Shown: positions 36,546-46,070, counted from the first letter of the stretch. The stretch: DNA of 64,000 nt from Afifella pfennigii DSM 17143 (GCF_000688515.1 NZ_JHZK01000004.1:1-64000); one strand, 5' to 3'. Numbers and translations: made by a program. The notes: a model not told the origin generated them from the sequence alone.

Positions 36546-37331
36546 GTGCGCCTTTTCTTACCGGTTATCGCCGCGGCCCTGATGACGGCGCAGGCCGCAC
36601 AGGCGCAGGATGTCCCCACCACCTATGGCGCCGGCGGGGAGGATCTGGTGCTGGAGCTCGGCGGCGGCGGCTCCGTCGCGCCGGCCTATGAAGGCGCCGA
36701 CGATTACGTCATTCAGCCAAGGCCGTTCTTTTCGCTCCATTATCTGCGCCTGCCCGTGATCGGCGATTTCGGCGGCAAGCCGGAGCGGGAGTTCTCCTTC
36801 GGCCCCTCGTTCCGCGTCGTGCGTGAGCGCGACGACAACGATTACGCGGCGCTGACGGGTATCGGCGACGTCGACACAGCGGTGGAGCTCGGCGGCAAGG
36901 TTCGCTACCGCCGCAACTCCCTGGAGGCCTTCCTGGCGCTGCGCCGCGGCGTCACCGGCCATGACGGGTTCGTCGGCGAGACCGGCCTCAACGTCATCAC
37001 GCGCCCGCTGGAGCGGCTGGAGTTCAAGGCGGGCCCGCGGCTCAGCTTCGCCGACGGCGAGTACATGCAGACCTATCTCGGCGTCACCGCGGCCCAGGCC
37101 GCCGCTTCGGGCCTGCCGTTCTTCGACGCCGATGGCGGCGTCAAGGGCGTCGGGCTCTCCGGCGAGGCCCGCTACAGCCTCACCCAGAGCTGGACCCTCG
37201 TCGGCTACGGCGGCTACGAGCGTCTCGTGGGCGATGCCGCCGATTCGCCCATCACCAAGGCCGGCAGCGAGAACCAGTTCACCGCCGCCCTCGGCCTCAC
37301 CTATACGTTCGGGCTCGACCTTTTCGACTGA
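36546..37331 (+). CDS. MipA/OmpV-family outer-membrane protein
   Basis: This 261-aa protein (GTG start) has a signal peptide ending AQAQ-DV and a beta-barrel body of alternating amphipathic strands ending in the terminal aromatic-rich strand (FTAALGLTYTFGLDLFD). The GGGGSVAPAYEGADDYVIQPRP start is characteristic of MipA/OmpV scaffolding or porin-like proteins. It is monocistronic, 142 bp after the exporter operon, and could supply an outer-membrane partner, though that is speculation. Confidence 0.82.
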   Translation: MRLFLPVIAAALMTAQAAQAQDVPTTYGAGGEDLVLELGGGGSVAPAYEGADDYVIQPRPFFSLHYLRLPVIGDFGGKPEREFSFGPSFRVVRERDDNDYAALTGIGDVDTAVELGGKVRYRRNSLEAFLALRRGVTGHDGFVGETGLNVITRPLERLEFKAGPRLSFADGEYMQTYLGVTAAQAAASGLPFFDADGGVKGVGLSGEARYSLTQSWTLVGYGGYERLVGDAADSPITKAGSENQFTAALGLTYTFGLDLFD

Positions 37332-37403
37332 TAAACCGAGCGCACGACAAGCTCCCGCTTCGCCTTTCGCCTTAAAATCGGCTATGAGGGGCCGAGGCCC
37401 TTC

Positions 37404-38819
37404 ATGAGCGAAACCCATCCACGCCCCGCGCCCGAGCCGGAAAGCGAAGTCAGCGCCAGCCGCGGCGTTGCCAACGCGGAAGAGGCGCGCCGCTGGTGCC
37501 GCGAGCGCGCCATCGAGGACATCGAATGCATCGTGCCCGACCAGGCGGGCGTGGCGCGCGGCAAGCTGATGCCGACGGAGAAGTTCTTCGCCGAAAAGCC
37601 GATGACGCTGCCGGCGGCGATCTTCACCCAGACCATCACCGGCGACTATCCGGAACGCGACGAGGAGGAATACTCCGAATCGATCACCGACGGCGACCTC
37701 ATCTTCCGGCCTGATTTTTCCACCTTCGCCGTCGTGCCCTGGGCCTCAGACCCCACGGCGCATGTCTTGCACGACGCCTTTCACCGCGACGGGCGGCCGG
37801 TGGAGGTATCGCCGCGTCGGGTGCTGCAGCGGGTGGTGCAGCTCTACAAAGATGCGGGGCTGCGTCCGGTGGTCGCGCCGGAGCTGGAGTTCTTTCTCGT
37901 CAAGCCGAACCTCGACCCGGATTATCCGCTGGAGCCGCCGGTGGGGCGCTCCGGGCGCACCGAGCGCGCCCGCCAGGCCTATTCCATTTCCGCCGTCAAC
38001 GAGTTCGAAGCGCTGTTCGACGATATCTACGAGTTCTCCGAGGCCCAGGGGCTGGAGATCGACACGCTCGCCCACGAGGCCGGCACGGCGCAGATGGAAA
38101 TCAACCTCAGGCACGGCGATCCGGTGGAGCTCGCCGACCAGGTGTTCCTGTTCAAGCGCACCATCCGCGAGGCGGCGCTGCGCCACGAAATGTACGCCAC
38201 CTTCATGGCCAAGCCGATCGCCGAAGAGCCCGGCTCGGCCATGCATATCCACCATTCCGTCGTCAGCATGGAAACGGGCGAGAACGTCTTCTCCGACGCA
38301 GAAGGCGGGGCGACCAAGGAATTCCTCTACTATATCGCCGGCCTGCAGACCTATATTCCCCGCGCCATGGCGATGATGGCGCCCTTCGTCAATTCCTACC
38401 GGCGCATCACCCCGCACACTTCGGCGCCGATCAACATGCGCTGGGGATACGACAACCGCACGGTCGGCCTGCGCGTGCCGCTCTCCGACGCGGCCTCACG
38501 GCGGGTGGAAAACCGCGTACCCTCCTCCGACGCCAATCCGTATCTGGCGATTGCCGCCTCGCTCGCCTGCGGCTATCTCGGCCTCGTCAACAAGCTGGAG
38601 CCGGACGCGCCCGTGGAGGGCACCGGCTACAACGCCCCCTTCACCCTGCCCCGCTCCATCCTCGATGCCTGCCGGCTCCTGGAGAACACACCCGAGCTCG
38701 TCGATATCTTCGGCCGCCCCTTCGTGCGCATCTATCGCGGCATCAAGGAGACCGAGTACGAGACCTTCATGGGCGTCATCAGCCCGTGGGAGCGGGAATA
38801 TCTGCTTCTGAGCGTCTGA
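37404..38819 (+). CDS. puuA: gamma-glutamylputrescine synthetase (glutamine synthetase family)
   Basis: This 471-aa enzyme of the glutamine synthetase superfamily has the ATP/glutamate site blocks APELEFFLV, GSAMHIHHSV and RVPLSDAASRRVENRVPSSDANPY split over its catalytic domain. It lacks the adenylylation-loop sequence of GlnA. Together with the FAD oxidase gene directly behind it, it fits PuuA, which ligates glutamate to putrescine in polyamine breakdown. The potFGHI importer in this window would supply the substrate. A related role with ethanolamine or another amine cannot be excluded. Confidence 0.85.
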   Translation: MSETHPRPAPEPESEVSASRGVANAEEARRWCRERAIEDIECIVPDQAGVARGKLMPTEKFFAEKPMTLPAAIFTQTITGDYPERDEEEYSESITDGDLIFRPDFSTFAVVPWASDPTAHVLHDAFHRDGRPVEVSPRRVLQRVVQLYKDAGLRPVVAPELEFFLVKPNLDPDYPLEPPVGRSGRTERARQAYSISAVNEFEALFDDIYEFSEAQGLEIDTLAHEAGTAQMEINLRHGDPVELADQVFLFKRTIREAALRHEMYATFMAKPIAEEPGSAMHIHHSVVSMETGENVFSDAEGGATKEFLYYIAGLQTYIPRAMAMMAPFVNSYRRITPHTSAPINMRWGYDNRTVGLRVPLSDAASRRVENRVPSSDANPYLAIAASLACGYLGLVNKLEPDAPVEGTGYNAPFTLPRSILDACRLLENTPELVDIFGRPFVRIYRGIKETEYETFMGVISPWEREYLLLSV

Positions 38820-38844
38820 ACGGACCGAGACGAGACCGATTTCC

Positions 38845-40116
38845 TTGCTGCGGCCCTTTCCTCCCTCCTGGTACCATATCGCGGCGGAACCGGTGCCGGA
38901 GCGTCCGCGCCTGGAAGGCGAGGAGAAGGCCGATGTCTGCGTCGTCGGCGGCGGCTTTGCCGGGCTTTCGGCGGCGCTCCACCTCGCCGAGGCCGGCGCC
39001 AGCGTCGCGCTCCTGGAAGCGGGCCGGCTCGGCCACGGCGCCTCCGGGCGCAACGGCGGGCAGATCCATTCCGGACAGCGCCGCGACGTCCTATGGCTAG
39101 AGGCGCATTACGGCTTTGAACGCGCCAAGGCGCTGTGGGACGTCGCGGAAAACGCGAAAACCCTTGTGCGTCAGCTCGCGGCGCGCTTCGCCTGCCCCGT
39201 GGCGGACGGGCTCATCGAGACCTTCCACCGCACCTCCGACGCGCATGAGAACGAGCGCTTCGTGGAAGCGCTGACGAGCCGCTACGGCTACGATCAGGTG
39301 ACGGCCCTCAACGGCGCACAGGTCGCCGAAGCCGTCGGCTCCACCGCCTATGTCGGCGGGCTGCGCGATGCCGGCGGCGGGCATCTCGACCCATACCGCT
39401 TCACGCTCGGCCTCGCCGCCGCGGCCGAGGGCGCCGGGGCGCGCCTTTACGAGACTAGCGCCGCGCTTTCCTTTGAGCGCAACGGCGGCTTTCGCGTCGC
39501 CACCGAGGCCGGCCATGTCATCGCCGAGCGGCTCATTCTCGCCACCAACGGGCGCTCCGGCCGGCTCGAGAACATCACCCGGCGGCGCACGCTCGGCATC
39601 CATTCCTTCATGCTGGCGACGGAGCCGCTGGGCGAGCTCGCCGAAACCGTGCTGCCGGGCAACGAATGCGCCTCCGACAGCTATTTCGTCATCTGCTACT
39701 GGCGCAAGACGCCGGACGGACGGCTTCTCTTCGGCGGCGGGGAATCGAACGCCGGCGCCGTGCCGGCCGATATCGGCGCCTTCGTGCGCCCGCACCTTTT
39801 GCGTGTCTATCCGCAGCTCAGAAACGTCGCCATCGCCCATGGTTGGGGCGGCGTCATCTCCGTCACGCCGGAGCGGCTGCCCTTCATCCGCAGCCTCGGC
39901 GACGGTATCTCCGCGGCGGCCGGCTTCTCCGGCCAGGGCGTGGCGCTCGCCCCCTATATCGGCAAGCTCCTGGCCGAGGAGGCGCTGGGGCGGGCACCGG
40001 AGGAGCTGAAGCTCTATGCCGACCTCAAAATCTCGCGCGTGCCGGACAGCACCTTCCTGCGCCGTGCGCTGGTGCGCCTGGCACTCCTGCGCGGGAAGCT
40101 CGCCGACCGGATGTAA
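38845..40116 (+). CDS. puuB: gamma-glutamylputrescine oxidase-like FAD-dependent oxidoreductase
   Basis: This protein of about 423 aa belongs to the DAO/glycine oxidase family. The FAD-binding GGGFAGLSAALHLAEAGASV lies near residue 34, GRNGGQIHSGQRRD follows, and the C-terminal GFSGQGVALAPYIGKLLAE block closes the FAD site. The start is a TTG at 38845 with a weak ribosome site, so it is uncertain. It lies 25 bp after puuA and would oxidise gamma-glutamylputrescine to the aldehyde. Confidence 0.83.
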   Translation: MLRPFPPSWYHIAAEPVPERPRLEGEEKADVCVVGGGFAGLSAALHLAEAGASVALLEAGRLGHGASGRNGGQIHSGQRRDVLWLEAHYGFERAKALWDVAENAKTLVRQLAARFACPVADGLIETFHRTSDAHENERFVEALTSRYGYDQVTALNGAQVAEAVGSTAYVGGLRDAGGGHLDPYRFTLGLAAAAEGAGARLYETSAALSFERNGGFRVATEAGHVIAERLILATNGRSGRLENITRRRTLGIHSFMLATEPLGELAETVLPGNECASDSYFVICYWRKTPDGRLLFGGGESNAGAVPADIGAFVRPHLLRVYPQLRNVAIAHGWGGVISVTPERLPFIRSLGDGISAAAGFSGQGVALAPYIGKLLAEEALGRAPEELKLYADLKISRVPDSTFLRRALVRLALLRGKLADRM

Positions 40117-40181
40117 GCGTTAGAGCGCGTCACACCTTGCCTTTCAGGGAACGGCTGTGCGGCAGTCGTGTTAATCCCGCT

Positions 40182-40625
40182 ATGGACAGAAGCGCGACAT
40201 CGGCTTTCGACAGCCGCTTTGCCCACTCGCGGCGGCAGGAAGCCGACCCGGCCGAAATCGAGCGCGGCCTGAAAGAGATGGAGATGCTGGCGCGGGTGAT
40301 GGACCGTAGCTTCTCCATCGCCGGCATACGCTTCGGCTTCGATTCCCTCATCGGCCTCGTCCCAGGCATCGGCGATGCCGCCACGGGCCTCATCTCCGCC
40401 TATCTCATCTGGAGGGCCCACAAGCTCGGCGCCGACAATGCTGTGAAGGCGAAGATGATGACGAATGCCGGCCTCGATTTCGCCCTCGGCCTCGTTCCTT
40501 TCCTCGGCGATATCGGCGACGTCTTCTTCAAGGCCAATACCCGCAATGTGCGGCTCTTGAGCCGGCACCTGAAGGAAAAGCACGGCGCCGGCATGATCGA
40601 CATCACGCCGAAGAAGGCGGGCTAG
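40182..40625 (+). CDS. DUF4112 domain protein
   Basis: This 147-aa protein carries the DUF4112 signature: RFGFDSLIGLVPGIGDAATGLISAYLIW and the second copy-like LDFALGLVPFLGDIGDVFFKANTRN, each read here in part. The two Gly-Asp loops flank hydrophobic segments that probably associate with membrane. No function is known. The ATG at 40182 was chosen because the frame upstream runs through puuB in another phase. Confidence 0.8.
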   Translation: MDRSATSAFDSRFAHSRRQEADPAEIERGLKEMEMLARVMDRSFSIAGIRFGFDSLIGLVPGIGDAATGLISAYLIWRAHKLGADNAVKAKMMTNAGLDFALGLVPFLGDIGDVFFKANTRNVRLLSRHLKEKHGAGMIDITPKKAG

Positions 40626-40640
40626 CTCTCTCGTGAGGCG

Positions 40641-41093
40641 CTATCGGCCACCCCTGTAATCGAGATTGCCGAAAACCTCCTCGCTGAAGAAATACTGGCA
40701 GGCCGAACGGCAATTCCCCGATGCCTTCATCGCCGTGCCGAAAGTGTGCACCGCCGAGACCACGATCAACAAGGTCGTCGCGACGAAGGATATCCGCCAG
40801 GCGAGGCGATAGGTGGAGCTGCGCGTCTTGCGGACCCATTCCAGGTGCTCAGCCGTATCTTCGGGCTCTTTCCAGCGCAGGAATATCACCTGAAGCAGGA
40901 ACACACAGGAGATCGCCATCGCCAGGAAGGTGATATCGAGCGAAAGGTGCAGGTAGTTCAGAGGCACATAGCCCAGCCACACCGCAATGGAGGCGAGGAA
41001 TATCGCATTGAACATCAACAGACCGGAGGCCTTGTTATCGAGTATGTCCAAGAGCTTGTATTGCTCTTCGACCATCGGATCGTCGATTTCCAT
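40641..41093 (-). CDS. small membrane protein resembling Pycsar-effector transmembrane module
   Basis: This 150-aa protein starts at ATG 41093 behind GGGGGAGGAA. It opens with an acidic helix and LLDILDNKASGLLMFNAIFLASIAVWLGY, which resembles the membrane module of PycTM/DUF5706 Pycsar effectors (helix ending in D-N-K-A-S and then a transmembrane segment). Further helices lie at about 55-75 and 100-120, with two Cys near the end. No cyclase gene is adjacent, so a defence role is unsupported. It could equally be an ordinary small membrane protein. Confidence 0.55.
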   Translation of the reverse strand: MEIDDPMVEEQYKLLDILDNKASGLLMFNAIFLASIAVWLGYVPLNYLHLSLDITFLAMAISCVFLLQVIFLRWKEPEDTAEHLEWVRKTRSSTYRLAWRISFVATTLLIVVSAVHTFGTAMKASGNCRSACQYFFSEEVFGNLDYRGGR

Positions 41094-41234
41094 TTCCTCC
41101 CCCAGCCACACTCGGCATTTTCACCATCCCGGCGCGCAGGCTAAAGCCAAAACAGACTTTGTTGCTCAAGGCATTCTTGGCGTGCGCGAAGATATCAGGC
41201 AAGTCGATTGGGGTTTCGGGCCGGCGAGGCTGCC

Positions 41235-42542
41235 TCAGCGCGTGCCGGTCCTCTCGCCCATCACATAGGTCGCCTTCACGGCCCGGTCGTCGCCCAGCAT
41301 CATCAGCACGAAGAGCTCCTGGAAGAGCGTCTCCACCGTCTCCATGCGCTGCGCCATCGCCGGCGTCGCGCCGGCGTCGAGGACCACGAGATCGGCTTCC
41401 AGCCCCGGCCGGAAGGCGCCGATACGGTCGTCGAGGCCGAGCGCCTCGGCATTGCCGAGCGTCATCATGTGAAAGGCCTCGAACGGCGTCAGCCGCTGGT
41501 CCTGGAGCGCCAGCACCTTGTAGAGCTCGCTCGCCGTGGCGAGCATGGAATAGGAGGTGCCGCCGCCGATGTCGGTGGCGAGCCCGACCGCCACCGGCGG
41601 ATGCGTCTTTCGCATCGCGGCAAGGTCGAAGAGGCCGGAGCCCAGAAAGAGGTTGGAGGTCGGACAGGAAATCGCCGCCGCGCCCGCCTCGCCGAGCGCC
41701 CGGCGCTCGCGCGCAGACAGATGGATGCAGTGGCCGAAGAGCGCCTTCCTCCGCACCAGCCCGTAGCGCTCGTAGACGGCGGTGTAGTCCTCGCTCCAGG
41801 GAAAGTCGCGCGCGACCGTTGCGATCTCCAGGTCGTTCTCGGAGAGATGCGTCTGAATGTGCATCTCCGGGTGCTCGGCTGCGAGCGCGCCCGCCGCTTC
41901 GAGCTGCGCCTCGGAGGACGTGACAGCAAAGCGCGGCGTGATGGCGTAGGAAAGGCGGCCGCGCCCGTGCCATTTCTCGATCAGCGCCTTGGATTGCGCA
42001 TAGCCCGTCTCGGCCGTGTCCAGCAGCGGCGCCGGCGCGCCGCGATCCATCATCACCTTGCCGGCGACCAGGCGGATATTGCGCGAGGCCGCCTCGGCAA
42101 AGAGCGCTTCCACGGAGGCCGCGTGCACCGAACAATAGACGGCCGCCGTCGTGGTGCCGCAGCGAAGAAGCTCATCCAGGAAGAAGCGCGAGGCGGCGGC
42201 GGCGATCTCAGGGTCGGCGTATTTCTGCTCCTCCACGAAGGTGTATTTCTGCAGCCATTCCAGGAGATGGCCGGCATAGGAGGCGATCACCTGCGTCTGC
42301 GGCAGATGCAGATGCGGGTCGATAAGGCCCGGCAGGACGAGATGCGGCCGATGGTCGACGATGCGCGCGCCTTCCGCCAGTTCAGGCAGCAGCGAAGAGG
42401 CCTCGCCGACCTTCTCGACCAGGCCGTCTTTGAGGACGAGCAGCCCGTCCTCCACATAGCGCACGGCCTCTTCCTCGCCGGCGAGATAGGGATCGGCCTC
42501 AAACCAAAGAAGGCGGCCGCGCACGGCATCGACGGCTCCCAT
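41235..42542 (-). CDS. guaD: guanine deaminase
   Basis: This 435-aa amidohydrolase converts guanine to xanthine. The zinc ligands are in DPHLHLPQTQ, HTHLSEN and FGHCIHL, and the ATDIGGGTSYS block is specific to guanine deaminases. The ATG at 42542 overlaps the puuD stop (TGATG), so the two are coupled. It feeds xanthine to the xdhABC enzyme encoded upstream in the same cluster. Confidence 0.92.
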   Translation of the reverse strand: MGAVDAVRGRLLWFEADPYLAGEEEAVRYVEDGLLVLKDGLVEKVGEASSLLPELAEGARIVDHRPHLVLPGLIDPHLHLPQTQVIASYAGHLLEWLQKYTFVEEQKYADPEIAAAASRFFLDELLRCGTTTAAVYCSVHAASVEALFAEAASRNIRLVAGKVMMDRGAPAPLLDTAETGYAQSKALIEKWHGRGRLSYAITPRFAVTSSEAQLEAAGALAAEHPEMHIQTHLSENDLEIATVARDFPWSEDYTAVYERYGLVRRKALFGHCIHLSARERRALGEAGAAAISCPTSNLFLGSGLFDLAAMRKTHPPVAVGLATDIGGGTSYSMLATASELYKVLALQDQRLTPFEAFHMMTLGNAEALGLDDRIGAFRPGLEADLVVLDAGATPAMAQRMETVETLFQELFVLMMLGDDRAVKATYVMGERTGTR

Positions 42543-43768
42543 CACCAGGCCTTGCGGCTGTCAAGCCAGGCGGCGAGAAGCTGCCGCTCTTCGGGCGAAA
42601 TCACCGCCACGGCCGGAGGCGGCATGGCGCGCGAGCGCACCGCCTGCATGTCGATCTGCCGCCAATTGCGCAGCACCCCTTCCGCGGTGTCGAGGCGCAC
42701 GCCCTTCGGCGGGCCGGCAAGGCCCTCGTAGAGCGGCTTTTGGGCATGGCACATGGAACAATGGCCCATGACGATCGCCTGCGCCTCGTCGAAATAGCGC
42801 GAGGCAGAAAGCGCCCGCTGCGGATCTGAGGCGAAGCTCGTTTCGGCGGCCTCGGCCGGGCCGGTGCCGGGATAGCGCGACAGGATGACGATGACGAGCG
42901 TGAGCGCGGCCGCCGCCGCCCAGGGCCACCAGAGCATGCGCCCGCTCGCATGCATGACGTTGAAGAAATGCCGGATGAGCGCGCCGACCGGCAGGATCAG
43001 GATGGCGATCAGCCAGCTCCATTCGGTGGCGAAGGCGAGCGGGTAGTGATTGGAGACCATGAAGAAGAGGACGGGCAGCGTCAGATAATTGTTGTGCAGC
43101 GAGCGCTGTCCGGCCTGGCGTCCGAGTTCCGGATCCGGCTGGCGCCCGGCTTTGAGATCGGCGACGGCCACCCTCTGGTTGGGAATGATGGTGAAGAAGA
43201 CGTTGGCGCTCATGATGGTGGCAATGAGCGCGCCGGCATGCAGGAAGGCGGCCCGGCCGGAGAAGATTTCCGTGTAGCCGAAGAAGGCGAGCGCCAGGAA
43301 GACGAAGAGGACGAGGAGAAGGAGCGTGTCGCTCCGGCCCAGCGGCGAGCGACAGAGAAGATCGTAGACGAGCCAGCCGGCGGCAAGGCTGAGGAGGCTC
43401 GCCGTCACCGCCCATTCGGCCGAGATGTCGGCCTTCGCCGGATCGAGGAGGAAGAGCTCGGCGCCGACATAATAGACGATGACGAGAAGGGCGAGACCGG
43501 TGAGGAAGGTGGAGTAGGCCTCCCATTTGAACCAGGTCAGCTCGTCCGGCATGAAGCGCGGAGCAACGGCGTATTTCTGCATGTGGTAGAAGCCGCCGCC
43601 GTGGACCTGCCAGGCCTCGCCCTTGACGCCTTCGGGCATGCCTTCGCGGCGCCTGAGGCCGAGATCAAGGGCGATGAAGTAGAAGGACGAGCCAATCCAG
43701 GCGATGCCGGTGACGACGTGCAGCCAGCGCACGAGAAGGCTCAGCCACTCCCACAGAACCGGACCCAT
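42542..43768 (-). CDS. puuD: membrane-bound urate hydroxylase with C-terminal cytochrome c domain
   Basis: This 408-aa protein has eight or so transmembrane helices in an N-terminal DUF989 module (WLHVVTGIAWIGSSFYFIALD; HASGRMLWWPW) and a C-terminal periplasmic cytochrome c domain with haem motif CSMCH near residue 339. PuuD oxidises urate to 5-hydroxyisourate and passes electrons to the respiratory chain, replacing soluble uricase. Hydroxyisourate hydrolase and the later steps are encoded in this cluster. Confidence 0.92.
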   Translation of the reverse strand: MGPVLWEWLSLLVRWLHVVTGIAWIGSSFYFIALDLGLRRREGMPEGVKGEAWQVHGGGFYHMQKYAVAPRFMPDELTWFKWEAYSTFLTGLALLVIVYYVGAELFLLDPAKADISAEWAVTASLLSLAAGWLVYDLLCRSPLGRSDTLLLLVLFVFLALAFFGYTEIFSGRAAFLHAGALIATIMSANVFFTIIPNQRVAVADLKAGRQPDPELGRQAGQRSLHNNYLTLPVLFFMVSNHYPLAFATEWSWLIAILILPVGALIRHFFNVMHASGRMLWWPWAAAAALTLVIVILSRYPGTGPAEAAETSFASDPQRALSASRYFDEAQAIVMGHCSMCHAQKPLYEGLAGPPKGVRLDTAEGVLRNWRQIDMQAVRSRAMPPPAVAVISPEERQLLAAWLDSRKAW

Positions 43769-43844
43769 TGTGCTTTCCCGTCACCCCGTTTCGGCGAATG
43801 CTTCCGGGCAATGTCGGCGCTCTCCCGCCGCGTCGCACGCACGC

Positions 43845-43950
43845 TTCTCCCCCTTGAGGGGGAGTTCCCGCCGAGCGCGGCGGAAGCGCCGGGAAGGGGT
43901 GAGCCTCTCACCCCCTGCCCTTCGGGCCGACCCTCCGTCTCAAGGGGGGC
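43845..43950. repeat. REP/RIME-like mosaic palindromic element
   Basis: The gap between puuD and the BMP gene holds two perfect hairpins: CTCCCCC/GGGGGAG around TTGA (43847-43864) and GGGGTGAG/CTCACCCC around CCT (43896-43914). The ends of the element (CCCCCTTGAG at 43849-43858 and CTCAAGGGGG at 43939-43948) are themselves inverted. This resembles the dispersed intergenic mosaic elements of Rhizobiales. It may also work as a terminator for the importer operon. The remaining sequence of 43769-44027 shows nothing else. Confidence 0.6.
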
Positions 43951-44027
43951 TGCGCCGCGGGGCCGCGTCGCGGCCCCACGCCTCCAACGCGCTCTGGCAG
44001 AACGGTTCGACCCCATCACAGAAGGCT

Positions 44028-45104
44028 CTAGCTCTGCACGCCCTCCACATACCAATCCATCTTCAGAAGATCGGCGTCGGCGACGGTCTCGCCGGCGGCC
44101 ACCCGCTCGGCGCCGGACTGGTCCGTGATCGGCCCGGTGAAAGGATGCAGCGTGCCGGCGGCGATGTCGTTCTTCACCTTGTCGGCCGCCTCGCGCACAT
44201 CGGCCGGCATCACCTCGTTGTAGGGCGAGATGCCGACGAGGCCCTCCTTGATGCCCCACCAGATGTCCTGCGGCTCCCAGGCGCCGTCGAGCTGCTTTTG
44301 AATCTGGTCGACGTAATAGGGGCCCCAATCGTCGGTGATGGCGGTGAGATGCGCCTTGGGGGCGAAGGCCATCATGTCGGAGGCCTGGCCGAAGGCGTAG
44401 ACGCCGCGCTGCTCGGCCGCCTGCAGGGGCGCCGGGGAATCGGTGTGCTGGCTGATGATGTCGGCGCCCTGGTCGATCAGCGCCTTGGCGGCGTCGGCCT
44501 CCTTGGCCGGATCGTACCAGGTATTGGCCCATAGGACCTGCACGGTGAATTGCGGGTTCACCTTGCGGGCAGCCAGCGTGAAGGCGTTGATGCCCATCAC
44601 CACTTCCGGGATCGGGAAGGAGGCGACATAGCCGGCCTTGCCGGTCTTCGACATCATCCCGGCGATGGTGCCGATGACGGCGCGGCCCTCGTAGAAGCGG
44701 GCGTTATAGATGCCGACATTGTCGGCCATCTTGTAGCCGGTGCAGTGCTCGAAATGCACGTCGGGGAATTGCTGGGCCACCTTGATGGTCGGGTTCATGA
44801 AGCCGAAGGAGGTGGTGAAAATGAGCTTGTTGCCCTGCTGGGCGAGCTGACGGATGACGCGCTCAGCATCCGGGCCCTCGGCGACGTTCTCCACGTAATT
44901 GGTCTTGATCTGGTCGCCGAACTTCGCCTCGGCGCGCTTGCGGGCGACGTCATGGGCATAGGTCCAGCCATGGTCGCCGACCGGGCCGACATAAACGAAG
45001 CCGACATTGAGGGGCTCCTGCGCGCCGGCCCGGCCGATGAGGGCGGGCAGGGCGAGGGTGGCGGCCGAACCGGCCAGGAGCTGGCGTCTGTTCATTCTGC
45101 TCAT
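44028..45104 (-). CDS. BMP-family ABC transporter substrate-binding protein (nucleoside/purine)
   Basis: This 358-aa PnrA/BMP-type lipoprotein-like binding protein has a twin-arginine-type signal (NRRQLLAGSAATLALPALIG) and starts its mature part LNVGFVYVGPVGDHGWTYAHD, the hallmark of the family. BMP proteins bind nucleosides or purines. Its place among xanthine, guanine and urate genes supports a purine substrate. ATG 45104 is chosen with GGGAG upstream. It is the last gene of the ATPase-permease-permease-binding protein run. Confidence 0.85.
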   Translation of the reverse strand: MSRMNRRQLLAGSAATLALPALIGRAGAQEPLNVGFVYVGPVGDHGWTYAHDVARKRAEAKFGDQIKTNYVENVAEGPDAERVIRQLAQQGNKLIFTTSFGFMNPTIKVAQQFPDVHFEHCTGYKMADNVGIYNARFYEGRAVIGTIAGMMSKTGKAGYVASFPIPEVVMGINAFTLAARKVNPQFTVQVLWANTWYDPAKEADAAKALIDQGADIISQHTDSPAPLQAAEQRGVYAFGQASDMMAFAPKAHLTAITDDWGPYYVDQIQKQLDGAWEPQDIWWGIKEGLVGISPYNEVMPADVREAADKVKNDIAAGTLHPFTGPITDQSGAERVAAGETVADADLLKMDWYVEGVQS

Positions 45105-45143
45105 CTTGCAAAACTCCCTGGTTTCTTGAGCATTGTGTTGCAA

Positions 45144-46070
45144 TCAGCCGGTCGCCCGGAACGGCTTGCCGAGGCAGGCGGGCGCGGCCAGCCGGCCGCC
45201 GGCCGGAGCGACGGAGATGACGGTCAGCACCACGATGGTGGCGAGATAGGGCAGCATCGCCAAAAACTCCGGCGCCAGAAACGAGACGCCGGCCGCCTTG
45301 GCGTGCAGCTCGAAGGTCATGACGGCGCCGAAGAGATAGGCGCCGGCCAGAAGCCGAAGCGGCCGCCAGGAGGCGAAGACGACGAGAGCGAGCGCGATCC
45401 AGCCGCGTCCGGCCGTCAGCCGGTCCGCCCACATCGGCGTCAGCACCAGCGAGTAATAGGAGCCGCCGAGCCCGGCCATGGCGCCGCCGAAGGCGACGGC
45501 GAGATAGCGCACGCCGATCACCGAATAGCCGATGGAATGGGCGGCCTCGTCGCTCTCGCCGATGGCGCGCAGGATGAGACCGGCGCGGCTGCGGGTCAAA
45601 AACCAGGCGACCAGCGCGGTCATGACAAGCGAGATATAGACCAGCGGCGAATGGCCGAAGATGAGGCGCCAGACGGGATGCTCGGCAAGCGCGGCGGGGA
45701 AGGTGCGGTGCAGCGCGTCGACGGTGCGGCCGACGAAGCCCTGGCCGATCAGCGAAGAAAGGCCGATGCCGAAGATGGTGAGCGCCAAGCCCGTCGCCAC
45801 CTGGTTCGCCGTCAAGGTCAGCGTCAGAAAGCCGAAGATCATGGAAGCGGCGGCCGAGGCCGCCATCGCGGCGATGAGGCCGAGCGGGGCGCTGCCGGTG
45901 GAATAGGTGACGGCGAAGGCGGTGACGGCGCCGATGAGCATCATGCCTTCCAGCCCGAGATTAAGGACGCCGCTTTTCTCCACCACCAGCTCGCCGAGGG
46001 CAGCGAGCAGGATCGGCGTGGCGGCGCCGACCACCGTCATGGCGATGGAGATGAGGACGGCGCTACTCAT
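45144..46070 (-). CDS. BMP-type ABC transporter permease 2
   Basis: This 308-aa permease has about eight to ten hydrophobic helices and the GLNIGLEGMMLIGA-like region (VLNLGLEGMMLIGAV) and IGESDEAAHSIGYSV block typical of branched-chain-like permeases that serve BMP importers (NupQ/YufQ type). It overlaps the first permease by 4 bp (ATGA) and is followed 39 bp later by the binding-protein gene. Confidence 0.87.
   Translation of the reverse strand: MSSAVLISIAMTVVGAATPILLAALGELVVEKSGVLNLGLEGMMLIGAVTAFAVTYSTGSAPLGLIAAMAASAAASMIFGFLTLTLTANQVATGLALTIFGIGLSSLIGQGFVGRTVDALHRTFPAALAEHPVWRLIFGHSPLVYISLVMTALVAWFLTRSRAGLILRAIGESDEAAHSIGYSVIGVRYLAVAFGGAMAGLGGSYYSLVLTPMWADRLTAGRGWIALALVVFASWRPLRLLAGAYLFGAVMTFELHAKAAGVSFLAPEFLAMLPYLATIVVLTVISVAPAGGRLAAPACLGKPFRATG

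Noticed and set aside
40641-41093. Active Pycsar or CBASS defence system
   Set aside because: Only a weakly similar membrane segment is present; no cyclase or nucleotide-binding domain lies within reach.
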